Shown: positions 16,109-24,274 of the stretch, piece by piece
How the letters are laid out: each line of letters opens with the position of its first letter
Numbering within the stretch: position 1 is the stretch's first letter
Assembly: GCA_009911175.1 (NCBI GenBank)
Contig: QXWX01000048.1
Span: forward strand, 1-52,707
DNA length: 52,707 nucleotides
Direction of reading: 5' to 3'
Source: Lachnospiraceae bacterium
Lineage (GTDB): Bacteria > Bacillota_A > Clostridia > Lachnospirales > Lachnospiraceae
Position numbers and translations under genes: made by a program
The notes under the pieces: generated by a model
The model's input: only the letters and a program-made list of their open reading frames with translations
The model's database searches: none
Told to the model about the DNA's origin: nothing

Positions 16109-16321
16109 TTTCTTTACCTCTTTCTAATGTGTTTAAAGTTTATGTATAGCTGTATGCTATCGTATTTACTTTAACACACATATCCTGACACCTTTTGTCA
16201 AGGTTTATAAAAATACATTTACTTTTTCCATTTTGTCTGCTATACCTGTGGTGTGAAAACAAATCGGACAATGTCATTCTGACGGTTCGGCAGTTCTGGC
16301 AACTCGCCATATTTCAAAGCA

Positions 16322-16785
16322 ATTGCAGCTCATTCACTTGTATTACAAAAGAAAGGAACCCCGATCACCCTGCTTGCCACAGAGTCCTCCACTTATCAGG
16401 AAAGCCCGGACGCGCCGCCCAGCTCCCGGATGTCTGATATCTCACTTCTTGTCAATGGTGTTGATTTTTACCATCTTGAATGTCAGATGCACAACGATCA
16501 GGATATGTTCATCCGCATGATCGCATATGATCTTCATTTCGCCATGCAGTATACCGCTTTTAAGGATAAAAAGAATGACGGGTTTGTCATATGTGGAAGG
16601 AGGCAGACCTTATGACAAAGCCATTGATCGAACTACCCAGCGTACTCCAAAACCGCCTGCGTACTGAGAATGATGCTCTGATTGCTGACCTCGCTGAGAG
16701 GGATGCTGTTATCGCTGATAAAAATACGGAACTCGCCCGAACGAGAGAACTGCTGACGCAATATCACATTCCTGTGCCATCATAA
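16322..16785 (+). pseudogene. Degraded PD-(D/E)XK (Rpn-like) nuclease/transposase gene
   Basis: Two reading frames carry pieces of one protein. The first (to about 16615) contains KGTPITLLATESSTYQ and VDFYHLECQMHNDQDMFIRM, where E-C-Q fits the E-x-Q nuclease motif of Rpn-type PD-(D/E)XK proteins. It then shifts by one base to a second frame (16591-16785) with the typical charged C-terminal tail of LADK/IADK-like repeats (DLAERDAVIADKNTELARTREL). No start codon precedes the first part, so the N-terminus is missing. It is probably unrelated in detail to the intact Rpn-like gene at 42615. Confidence 0.6.
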
Positions 16786-16825
16786 GGTTTTATTTTCACA
16801 CAGGCATACCGATTAAAAATGCAGA

Positions 16826-16866
16826 TAAAAAGTCGCAATCCCCACCATTTAGATTGCGACTTTTTT
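16826..16866. terminator. Bidirectional intrinsic terminator
   Basis: AAAAAGTCGCAATC and GATTGCGACTTTTTT form a perfect stem of about 14 bp. It separates the + strand nuclease remnant from the - strand pseudogene at 16898. Confidence 0.88.
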
Positions 16867-16897
16867 CTTACCGGTAAATCCTCTATAAATATTATCT

Positions 16898-17240
16898 GTA
16901 ACAATTTTTACATGGATCATATTTCCTCTGCGCTTCTGATAAAGGCACCTGGCGCGCATTATTGGGATTCATATTTCCGCAATTCGGTTTATTGTGATAT
17001 TTACTTCCTGTTGCTGATAACCATACCATTCCCTCTACTGGAGCCGCCTGCTGATTCTGTTATTGCGCGATACGTGCCTGCTCGGCTGCAATCCGCGCCT
17101 GTTCAATGGCTTCTTTATCTTCAAATTTGCTCTACAGAGAAATCTGTCTGTCCTGGATACAAATCTCCTTTTGTCAAACCATTCACAGGATCCTCTTTCC
17201 TGATAATTCCATGCAAAAGCCTTCTCCGGCGACATGTTTT
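16898..17240 (-). pseudogene. Remnant of a protein with a C-terminal Cys4-type (CxH/CxxC) binding domain
   Basis: Translating the minus strand gives the C-terminal domain VWLSATGSKYHNKPNCGNM, then NARQVPLSEAQ and YDPCKNCYR, a zinc-knuckle-like unit common at the C-terminus of Firmicute lipoproteins and nucleases. Just upstream in the same frame is a charged repeat (EQARIAAEQARIAQ) ended by a TAA stop in the middle of the gene. Further upstream another frame carries IIRKEDPVNGLTKGDLYPGQ. At least one stop and one frameshift make this non-functional. The rest of 16867-17296 is featureless. Confidence 0.6.
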
Positions 17241-17296
17241 TATAAAATTCAAATGGTTATTGCATACAATGTTCATTCAGGGGACAGGAATTCCCT

Positions 17297-17923
17297 CTAT
17301 CCCCTTAGATCCATCCGCATCCTGGAAACCTGATCCCGAAACGTCATCGCCGAATACCTCTCTCTTGCCGAAATCTTCAATCCCAATTCAGCCGCCGCTC
17401 CTTTCTGCCCCGTCGAAGCCTCCGCTCCAGAATCCTCTGCCGCGGCAAATCCCATCCGTACTCTCTCCTGAACCGCCCGCGCCGCCTTTTCACTGATTTC
17501 CTCCCTGTCCTGGTCATGCCCGCCGGAGGCAGCGTTATCTGAGGCGCCATTTCCGCTGATCCGCAGATTGTCTCCCGCAGCCTGCTCCCGCTCCGCTTCC
17601 TTCTCTGCTTCCCGTTCCGCAGCCTTCTCCGTCGTCTTCTCTTCCAGCCTTGCCTCCATCTCCGCTTTTTTCTCCTGCACAGCTGCCTTCTGAGACTCCT
17701 CCAGTTCCTCCCGTGCCCTGGCCAGCGCCTCTCCCGCATGATCCAGTTCATTCCCACCGTACATGCTTGCCCGCTCGACCAGCTCCAGATCCGGATTCCG
17801 CTTCCGTAGCTCCCTCGATACTATATTCATCGGCTTTAACGCCGCCTTTGCACTGGAATCCGCCGACATCAGCGCAAAGCTCAGTCCGCCTGTGATTAAA
17901 TTAGCCAAATTTCCGTCCTCCAT
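17297..17923 (-). CDS. Uncharacterised charged coiled-coil protein
   Basis: The 208-aa product is not recognised. An N-terminal segment (ANLITGGLSFALMSADSSAKA) is weakly hydrophobic and short. A long Glu/Ala/Lys-rich coiled coil follows (about residues 60-115). A Gly/Asn linker leads to a second helical part ending SARERYSAMTFRDQVSRMRMDLRG. It lies 33 nt after the M56 peptidase gene, in the position where a beta-lactamase or other target sits in bla-type operons. It may be the effector or a cofactor of that module. Confidence 0.65.
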   Translation of the reverse strand: MEDGNLANLITGGLSFALMSADSSAKAALKPMNIVSRELRKRNPDLELVERASMYGGNELDHAGEALARAREELEESQKAAVQEKKAEMEARLEEKTTEKAAEREAEKEAEREQAAGDNLRISGNGASDNAASGGHDQDREEISEKAARAVQERVRMGFAAAEDSGAEASTGQKGAAAELGLKISARERYSAMTFRDQVSRMRMDLRG

Positions 17924-17956
17924 TCATTCCAATCTCAACCCACAAAATCTCCACAT

Positions 17957-19210
17957 TCAGATCCACTTTAAAATCATTACCGTAATATATGCGTCACTGT
18001 TCTCATACGGAATTTCCAGCCGCTCCTCCTGTCCCGCATAATCCACATACACAAGATTCCCATTTCCTCCAAAGCCCGGCAGCTTTTCATAACCGCCGAA
18101 AAGAATCGAAAATTCCCTTTCTTCAATTTCATATTCCTCCAGAATCAGATCCATAGCCGCCCTGTCGATCATCACCCTCTCGTCATCCGCCGAAACCGCC
18201 TTTCTCAAAATCCCGCTGTCCTTCAAGATCCAGAATTCCCCCGCGTCATTCTCCAGCACCATATCCGTAAGCTTCACATAGCGGGGCAGTGAATGATTGC
18301 GGACCGTCAAAAATATTCCCGCCAGCACTGCCAGTCCGCATGCGCAAAAAGCCCGTATCCGCCGTCTGTCATAGGGTTCATATTCCGTGATCCTCTGTAT
18401 CCTCTGCCGGATATCCCGGTATTCTTTTTCCCCCGCAAATGCAGCCGTTCCTTCAAATGCCTCCGTCCGCAGGACTTTCATTGATTTGATCAGCAGCCTT
18501 CCATATTCATAAGCATCCCCGCCGCTCTCCTGTATCGTCACCTGATCGCAGATATCCTCCAGGTCTTTCCGAAGCGTCCTCATACATATCCCTATGAAAA
18601 AATTCGGCCAAAGCAGTATCCGCAGCACATCTCCCAAGAACAAACACCGTAGATGCCCCAGACGGATATGCATTTTTTCATGGAGCAGGATCATCTCCAG
18701 CTCCTCTTCCCGGAATTCCTCGATCATGGCCCTGGGAACGGCGATCCTTGCATGAAACAGCCCTGACGCAAACGGCACAGCCGCCATCTCACTGACCAGG
18801 ACCTCCTGCCCGCAGATATACCGTCTCTCGAAATGCCGCATCATTGTACAGAGCCTTCTTCGCTTTCCGATCATCAGCCCTGCATAGACAGCGATCCCCA
18901 GCATATAGCCATATCTGACCGGCCGGCACACCATACAGAGATCGTTCCACCACATGTACAGCCTCGGCACCCATGGTCTGTCATAAAACAGACTCAGCTT
19001 TCCCAAAAACGGAACTACGGCAAATATTCCCCACACCATTCCCTTTAGAAATGTAGTTTTCATGAACGCTCCCCTGCGCAGGATCAGGATCAAAGCCAGC
19101 ACCGGAAAAGACAGCAGGACGCACCGTCCCAGCTGTATGGAAAAATAAGTCGTAAGATCATCCAGCAGATTCAGGAAACGCAGTAATCCGTACCACATGT
19201 TCCCGCTCAT
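17957..19210 (-). CDS. M56-family (BlaR1/MecR1-like) membrane metalloprotease sensor
   Basis: This 417-aa protein has N-terminal helices, a cytoplasmic zinc-protease region with HEKMH (LLHEKMHIRLGH) followed by the distal EDICDQ-type acidic motif, and a further helix near FCACGLAVLAGIFL. Its extracytoplasmic C-terminal part is short (about 120 residues) and does not look like the penicillin-binding sensor domain of BlaR1. The signal it senses is therefore probably not a beta-lactam. In the family, activation leads to cleavage of the partner BlaI repressor. The start overlaps the blaI stop (ATGA). Confidence 0.9.
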   Translation of the reverse strand: MSGNMWYGLLRFLNLLDDLTTYFSIQLGRCVLLSFPVLALILILRRGAFMKTTFLKGMVWGIFAVVPFLGKLSLFYDRPWVPRLYMWWNDLCMVCRPVRYGYMLGIAVYAGLMIGKRRRLCTMMRHFERRYICGQEVLVSEMAAVPFASGLFHARIAVPRAMIEEFREEELEMILLHEKMHIRLGHLRCLFLGDVLRILLWPNFFIGICMRTLRKDLEDICDQVTIQESGGDAYEYGRLLIKSMKVLRTEAFEGTAAFAGEKEYRDIRQRIQRITEYEPYDRRRIRAFCACGLAVLAGIFLTVRNHSLPRYVKLTDMVLENDAGEFWILKDSGILRKAVSADDERVMIDRAAMDLILEEYEIEEREFSILFGGYEKLPGFGGNGNLVYVDYAGQEERLEIPYENSDAYITVMILKWI

Positions 19211-19608
19211 TTCTTTCCTTTCCCCTTACTCTTCTCCAAAATTTCCTCCAGCTCATGGATCTGTTCGTCTGTCAGCGCGATACTTTGGATCAGTGACGCA
19301 AGCGCGCTGCTCTGATTCCCTGAAAAATAACTGTCCGCAAATTTCCTGCTCTTGCTTCTTAGACATTCCTCCTTTGATTTCAATACCGAATAGTGGTAGA
19401 CCCTGGAATCCTTCTCATCCACCCGATGGCTCAGGATCCCTTTCTGACACAGCCGGTTCATCAGCACACGGATCATTTTCGGTGTCATATCCAGCTTCCC
19501 TTCCAGCCTTCGGATCACTGCCGATGAAGTCATAGGTGTATCACTCTCCCAAAGCACTTCCATGATCAGCCATTCACTCTCACTTGGCGTTGCATCTTCA
19601 CTTCCCAT
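19207..19608 (-). CDS. BlaI/MecI/CopY-family repressor
   Basis: The 133-aa winged-helix repressor shows PSESEWLIMEVLWESDTPMTSSAVIRRL and the recognition region TPKMIRVLMNRLCQKGILSHRV, then a C-terminal dimerisation/cleavage region with SYFSGNQSSALASLIQS. Length is standard. It is coupled to the M56 sensor and presumably represses this operon. A candidate operator is the palindrome at 19752-19781. Confidence 0.92.
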   Translation of the reverse strand: MGSEDATPSESEWLIMEVLWESDTPMTSSAVIRRLEGKLDMTPKMIRVLMNRLCQKGILSHRVDEKDSRVYHYSVLKSKEECLRSKSRKFADSYFSGNQSSALASLIQSIALTDEQIHELEEILEKSKGKGKK

Positions 19609-19751
19609 AAAGCATCTCCTTTGCTCAAAAATTTAACGATCATACCTATATATCGGATAACATCCGTTTATTATTAACATTTGTTTTCTATTTTTTTATT
19701 TTTTTCAGTTGCACGACTGCAAACCGCCGCAGTGCGCATCCTCCTGAAAGG

Positions 19752-19781
19752 TTTCTAACTGTACAACCGTACAATTAGAAA
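19752..19781. promoter_or_regulatory. 30-bp imperfect palindrome upstream of the BlaI operon
   Basis: TTTCTAACTGTACAA faces CCGTACAATTAGAAA, a near-perfect palindrome around TGTAC/GTACA. It is 144 bp before the BlaI gene. BlaI-type operators contain TACA/TGTA dyads, so this may be the operator, but the distance is large. A TTAGAA...TTCTAA repeat follows. The remainder of 19609-20033 shows no gene. Confidence 0.45.
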
Positions 19782-20033
19782 GGTTTTTGTTCTAAAGGAA
19801 AATCCGAAAAAGTTTGCAATAAAAAACTGCCGGAAAACGCTGTATTTCCCCAATCTATGCCACAATTTCTAACAAATCGCAGCTATACATCGTATGGAAA
19901 TCTCATTTTCCAGCAGTCCTTATTCTATATTTCTGTTCTCCGTTCAGGCCTCCGCAGTTCCTGCACTACCCTGTACAGAACATCTGCCGCTATTTCTCAC
20001 AGGCAGTACCAAAATCAGGCATGCCCGGAGCAA

Positions 20034-20381
20034 TTATTTTTCATTGATTCGGTCGATCATCTCATAGATCTCAATCCGCTTGGCATTCACTTCCGGCAGC
20101 CCCATGAAAATCGTTCCGCAAATATACCGCTCTTCCTTCGTCTGTTCAATCCGGACTACTTTCAAAAACGCATGGATCGTTTCGTCGTTCCAGATCCTCA
20201 GATGCGCCTCATACACGGCTCCGATAGACAGCGGCGTATTGCAGATGAATCCGACACCTGTCTTGGATACATCCAGCACCTCAATCTCTACTTCTTCTGC
20301 CTTCACTGAATCATCATTCATATTTTTAATCAACAGCTTTGCAGACAGGCTCATGCGTCTGTCCTTTCTTTTTTCTTCCAT
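20034..20381 (-). CDS. PilZ-domain protein
   Basis: A 115-aa single-domain PilZ protein. The c-di-GMP-binding signature is present: the arginine cluster KRKDRRMSLSA at the N-terminus and DVSKTGVGFIC (D/NxSxxG) about 35 residues later. Such stand-alone PilZ proteins act as c-di-GMP receptors in motility, surface or envelope control. The ATG at 20381 follows AAAGGAG by 11 nt; a longer ORF reading to 20504 crosses the promoter at 20422-20450 and is rejected. It lies just after the 4Fe-4S protein gene but has its own promoter. Confidence 0.9.
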   Translation of the reverse strand: MEEKRKDRRMSLSAKLLIKNMNDDSVKAEEVEIEVLDVSKTGVGFICNTPLSIGAVYEAHLRIWNDETIHAFLKVVRIEQTKEERYICGTIFMGLPEVNAKRIEIYEMIDRINEK

Positions 20382-20421
20382 AGTTCCGTTAGCTCCTTTC
20401 AGGCAATTCTTTCTATCTCTA

Positions 20422-20450
20422 ATTTTAGACCATTTATCGGAATTTGTAAA
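20422..20450 (-). promoter_or_regulatory. Sigma-A promoter of the PilZ gene
   Basis: Minus-strand TTTACA (20450-20445) and TAAAAT (20427-20422) are separated by 17 bp. This supports the short PilZ start at 20381. Confidence 0.72.
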
Positions 20451-20479
20451 GAATACAGACCGAACTGTTTCATTTTTAT

Positions 20480-21364
20480 TCACCGGATCGCCTTCACCGG
20501 ACATACCTTCTTACATGCCCCGCAGCGGATACATTCCGGATCGTTGGGATTCTTTACCGGATCTACCTGCATTTTACAGGAATGCGCACAGGCTCCGCAC
20601 TTCACACATTTTTCCTGATCCACCCGATACCGGAACACGGAAATCGGATTAAATACCGAATAGACCGCCCCCAGCGGACATATATACTTGCAGAATGGCC
20701 GGTAGATCACGATTGAAAGAACAATGGTAATCAGCAGCAGTACGTTCTTCCACACGTACAGCCACCCAAGGGCGCTCCTCAGGGATTGGTTCAGCAAAAC
20801 CAATGGAATCCCGCCCTCCAATGTCCCTGCCGGACAGATCAGTTTACAAAAATAGGGCGCTCCCTGACCCAGGATATCCACCAAAAACATCGGCAGCAAT
20901 ATAACAAATACAATCAGTATCAGGTATTTTAATTTTCTCAATATCCTGTCCCCGCGAAAAGCCGTGATCTTTTTCGAAAACGGAATCTTATGGAGCAGAT
21001 CCTGGATCAAACCGAACGGACAGAGCCATCCGCACACAAACCTGCCGATCAGCGCACCCACAAACATCAAAAATCCTGCCGCATAAAACGTCAATTTAAA
21101 ATTCCAGCTCCCGATGACAGCCTGCATAGCCCCGATCGGACATGCCCCAAGAGCCCCTGGGCAGGAATAACAATTCAAGCCAGGAACACACAAGCTTTTC
21201 AGCTTCCCCTTATAAATCTTCCCCTGCGCAAACCCCAGCAGATAGCTGTTGGTAAGCAGTGCCCAGGTTGCCTGTATCCCGTGTCTTTTCCATTCCTTTA
21301 CTCCTGAAGATCCTCCGGACATGCCGGCCGCTGTCTGCCCTTTAGACCTCCCTCTGCCATGCAT
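20480..21364 (-). CDS. NapH/CcoG-like membrane polyferredoxin (4Fe-4S binding protein)
   Basis: The 294-aa protein has about five membrane helices and several iron-sulfur motifs: VPGLNCYSCPGALGACPIGA at the N-terminus, CGWLCPFG, CKYICPLG, and a C-terminal double ferredoxin CVKCGACAHSCKM / CIRCGACKKVCPV. It belongs to the NosR/NapH/RdxA-type Fer4_5 family, which moves electrons through or to the membrane. The start at 21364 is 10 nt after the CXXC mini-protein, implying coupling, although the ribosome site is weak; 21322 is an alternative. Confidence 0.9.
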   Translation of the reverse strand: MHGRGRSKGQTAAGMSGGSSGVKEWKRHGIQATWALLTNSYLLGFAQGKIYKGKLKSLCVPGLNCYSCPGALGACPIGAMQAVIGSWNFKLTFYAAGFLMFVGALIGRFVCGWLCPFGLIQDLLHKIPFSKKITAFRGDRILRKLKYLILIVFVILLPMFLVDILGQGAPYFCKLICPAGTLEGGIPLVLLNQSLRSALGWLYVWKNVLLLITIVLSIVIYRPFCKYICPLGAVYSVFNPISVFRYRVDQEKCVKCGACAHSCKMQVDPVKNPNDPECIRCGACKKVCPVKAIR

Positions 21365-21374
21365 CTTTTTGTTC

Positions 21375-21554
21375 TTATCCAATTCCAATACACTCCAAAC
21401 ATATGTTAATCGCTTTTTCCAGCACTGCCGCCGCTTCCCCACGGTAAGTCCCGAACCCCATCATAGCAAGCCCTGATGCCGCAATCAAAAGTCCTATCTT
21501 TCCCTTTCCTGTTTTCCAAATTTCCTTCCATACAACATCCTGATGCTTTGACAT
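21375..21554 (-). CDS. CD1871A-family CXXC mini-protein
   Basis: A 59-aa gene. The sequence begins MSKHQDVVWKEIWK and continues with a single hydrophobic helix (IGLLIAASGLAMMGFG), the conserved TYRGEAAAVLEKA, and the signature INICLECIGIG with CxxC. It matches the small Clostridial family named after C. difficile CD1871A, whose genes lie next to membrane 4Fe-4S proteins, as here. The CXXC probably takes part in redox transfer with the downstream polyferredoxin. An AGGAAAGG-like site precedes the ATG. Confidence 0.85.
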   Translation of the reverse strand: MSKHQDVVWKEIWKTGKGKIGLLIAASGLAMMGFGTYRGEAAAVLEKAINICLECIGIG

Positions 21555-21806
21555 TTTCCCTTTCCTGCTTTCACTGATTTAGTTATTCCTATATTATAAT
21601 CTATTCTCCTCCTATCTTCAATTGATAAACGCAAAAAAGAAATCCTGTATAAATCAAATGCAAGTTTTCTCTTCCTTCTTTACCTCACCTCCGGAAATAT
21701 GATCTTATTTACAACAAAGAAAATCGTATCTGTAGCCTTGTTTTATTTCCACAGATTGGTTTGACTTCCTTTCAGCAAAAACCAGCCCATATATTCTCTC
21801 AAATTC

Positions 21807-22514
21807 CTATTCCAGCGAAAAAATCACCGTCACATCTCCACTTCCAAGCGCGCCTTCCCAACCAGTCAGATCTTCAATATGCCCCAGCCTTGTATAACTC
21901 CAGGAATTGGAACCGTAAAAAATAACAATCTGATTCCCATTGTATAAGACGATATCCCCGGCCTGTGTCGTGGTCTGGCTGTTGCTGGCCGGAAGTCTTA
22001 TTCCCAGAGAACCTACCTTTTCAAAGCCGGAATAGTCACTCATCTGGATCACCACAGGACTCTCCCGCATCATTTCCACCAGAGCAGACACGGCTTCATT
22101 CTCTTCCAGTGTCGCTGAAAATACCATATCACCAACCTGCACATTCATATTTTCCACTTTATTTTCCTCCATATTATTCTGAATATTTGTTTCTGTCGTA
22201 TCCATTTCATTTCTCTCGGTTTCCTGCACAGATTCAGCTTCATTTGCATCCTCCATCGGTTTTGCCACGTTTTCAGATTCATCCACTATGGTATTCTCTG
22301 ACATTGTTTCATCCGCAGTTTTCGTGGAATCCATAGCCACAGAGGATTCATCTGCATTCTTCGAGTTGCTCAAACTATCAGATTGTGAGGAACTCTCTAT
22401 CGTAGAAAGCTCTGCCTGGCGGCCGGGTGTCTGAGCCTGTGTATCATTCTTTCCACAGGCTGCCATACAAGACAGGATGATAGCCAGATACAAAACTGTA
22501 TAAAATTTTCTCAT
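21807..22514 (-). CDS. Lipoprotein with cyclophilin-like fold domain (paralog 1)
   Basis: The 235-aa protein has a lipoprotein signal peptide (lipobox around SCMAAC, residues about 14-20). A long Ser/Thr/Glu/Asn-rich linker (to about residue 125) leads to a C-terminal domain beginning DMVFSATLEENEAVSALVEMM, with YSGFEKVGSLG, GDIVLYNGNQIVIFYG and SWSYTRLGHIED. That pattern is the cyclophilin-like fold (Cyclophil_like) found in Firmicute exported proteins. Biochemical role unknown. A paralog lies at 24983. AAAGGAG is 10 nt upstream of the ATG. Nothing recognisable lies in 21555-21806. Confidence 0.85.
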   Translation of the reverse strand: MRKFYTVLYLAIILSCMAACGKNDTQAQTPGRQAELSTIESSSQSDSLSNSKNADESSVAMDSTKTADETMSENTIVDESENVAKPMEDANEAESVQETERNEMDTTETNIQNNMEENKVENMNVQVGDMVFSATLEENEAVSALVEMMRESPVVIQMSDYSGFEKVGSLGIRLPASNSQTTTQAGDIVLYNGNQIVIFYGSNSWSYTRLGHIEDLTGWEGALGSGDVTVIFSLE

Positions 22515-22551
22515 CGTTTACCTGCTCCTTTTTTAACTTTTTCACATAATT

Positions 22552-22925
22552 TCATATCGGGATTGCCCTTATAAAAACAAGGATTCCAAACAAGCTCAAT
22601 ACTACTCCGAAAATCCGGTTCATCTTCCGGAAGCTGTCCACCCGCTTTTGTGTTATCTCCCGCAATACCAAACCAGGAAAAAGCAAACAGAAAGGTCAGG
22701 ATTGCCGCCGGATTCCCATAAACAGGACAATGGTTCCTCCCACCAGATGAATAGCCCCCTGGTATTGCAGAAGAAAATCTGAAATTATGGTCAGGCCAAA
22801 AGCTCCAATTGCCGCATAGATGCAGTCCGCTATGGAAGAACCCATTCCTGTGAGAAGCCCTGCCTTTATTCCATGCTCCCATGTTCTCTGTACTGTCAAT
22901 GCTCCTAAACTCTTCCCTGATTCTT
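22552..22925 (-). pseudogene. Fragments of a LysE-family exporter in three frames
   Basis: Three pieces of one LysE-type amino-acid exporter can be read in order on the minus strand. The first, LGALTVQRTWEHGIKAGL to VGGTIVLFMGI, is in frame with the MATE gene. The second, NPAAILTFLFAFSWFGI, follows in another frame directly after MGI, so about 50 residues are missing. The third is RKMNRIFGVVLSLFGILVFI with RAIPI and a stop at 22552. The first 15-20 residues of LysE are also missing. The gene is dead, cut by at least two deletions. Confidence 0.85.
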
Positions 22926-24252
22926 TTTTCCAGAGAATCATTCCTACAGGAATCACCAGCGCTTCTGCCAGCACGAACGCCCACCAGATCAATGACAACT
23001 CACCAAACCAGGAAACAGCTGTAATCAAAAGCACCTGCATGACCACCTGCCTGCTCAAAGTAAGCAGCATACTCTGGACTCCCATTCCCAATCCTTGAAA
23101 AGCGGATGAAAAGGTAAGGCATACATTGGAGAGAAGATAGCTTACCGCCATGATCCGCAGAGCCGTCACGCCTATCGCAAGCATTTCTTTCGAAGCATCA
23201 AACAACAAAAGTACCTGTTCCGGCACGATTTCCATAATGAGAAAAAATACACTGTAAAGCATAACGGAATACAGCATCGCCCACCGGCAGCTCTGATATA
23301 TCCTTTCCGGTTTTTTCGCTCCATAATTGTACGCCACAATGGGGATCAGCCCGCTTCCCATCCCATTCACCCCGACAGTCACAAGCCCCTGTATTTTTAC
23401 GCAGGCTCCATAGACGGCAACCGCCGTGGGTGTAATGGCCATGAGGACTGAATTCACATAAATTGCCAGCACAGAAGTAATTACCTGCACAAATGTACTT
23501 GGTATCCCAACTTTTAAGATTGCCGCCATACACCCTGTATCTGCCTTTATAGTAAAACGGATTGGAATTTCCCGATTCCATCTGCGGTTAATAAAATACC
23601 CGGCGAAGCAGCCGATCCACTGGCCGATTACGGTAGCCAGAGCCGCGCCTGCCGTCCCCATAGCCGGAAGTCCAAAGTACCCGAAAATAAGGATTGGATC
23701 TAACACCAAATTGGTGATGGAAGCGGCAGAAAGCGTAAATAAAAACAGCGAAGATTTTCCGCTTGCCATCACAAAACGGTCAAACACCCATTGTCCCATC
23801 ATACCCAGGGAGCCCAGCATACAGATTCGCAGGTATGGGATTCCATATCCCATAATGGTTTCGGCTCCGCCGGACTGCCATCTGAAATAGGGTTTCATCA
23901 CAGTTAGTTCCAGCATAACAACCAGTACCCATGCCAGAAATGCCAATACCAGCGCGGCAGATGCCGTTTTATTTACTCTGTCCTGGTTCTTCTCTCCTAA
24001 TGCCCTGGAGATTACCGCATTCAATCCCACAGCAATGCCAAGTCCCATGGCAGACATAATGATCTGAACCGGCGCCGCCAGTGATAATGCAGTCAATGCC
24101 TCTTCTGATATCCTGGCAACAAACACGCTGTCCACAAAATTATAAAGAGAATTGATCAGCAGGGAAATCATCAGCGGTAATCCTGTTTTCAGCACTAAAC
24201 CAGATATTTTTGCCGTTCCCATAGGATTCTCTGGCGACAGCATCTCTTCCAT
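22696..24252 (-). CDS. MATE-family efflux transporter fused to a LysE fragment
   Basis: Residues 1 to about 445 are an almost complete 12-helix MATE transporter (cation-coupled drug efflux): N-terminal GLPLMISLLINSLYNFVDSVF, YGIPYLRI, AVYGACVKIQGLVTVGVNGMGSGLIPIVAYNYG, ending AEALVIPVGMILWKKE. From residue about 447 the sequence becomes LysE-type (LGALTVQRTWEHGIKAGLLT) without a stop between, adding some 70 residues and two extra helices. The join near 22911-22925 is a deletion that removed the MATE stop and the LysE start. The MATE core could still work. The start is 92 bp after the broken DUF3737 gene. Confidence 0.88.
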   Translation of the reverse strand: MEEMLSPENPMGTAKISGLVLKTGLPLMISLLINSLYNFVDSVFVARISEEALTALSLAAPVQIIMSAMGLGIAVGLNAVISRALGEKNQDRVNKTASAALVLAFLAWVLVVMLELTVMKPYFRWQSGGAETIMGYGIPYLRICMLGSLGMMGQWVFDRFVMASGKSSLFLFTLSAASITNLVLDPILIFGYFGLPAMGTAGAALATVIGQWIGCFAGYFINRRWNREIPIRFTIKADTGCMAAILKVGIPSTFVQVITSVLAIYVNSVLMAITPTAVAVYGACVKIQGLVTVGVNGMGSGLIPIVAYNYGAKKPERIYQSCRWAMLYSVMLYSVFFLIMEIVPEQVLLLFDASKEMLAIGVTALRIMAVSYLLSNVCLTFSSAFQGLGMGVQSMLLTLSRQVVMQVLLITAVSWFGELSLIWWAFVLAEALVIPVGMILWKKESGKSLGALTVQRTWEHGIKAGLLTGMGSSIADCIYAAIGAFGLTIISDFLLQYQGAIHLVGGTIVLFMGIRRQS

Positions 24253-24274
24253 AGTAAAATCCCTCCATTCAATA

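Noticed and set aside
16819..17496. 225-aa plus-strand ORF
   Set aside because: Pro/Ser-rich shadow over a terminator and the minus-strand pseudogene; no ribosome site or motif.
22511..22984. 157-aa ORF as an independent gene
   Set aside because: Only a short stretch (NPAAILTFLFAFSWFG) is real LysE sequence; the rest is out-of-frame readthrough of the LysE remains.
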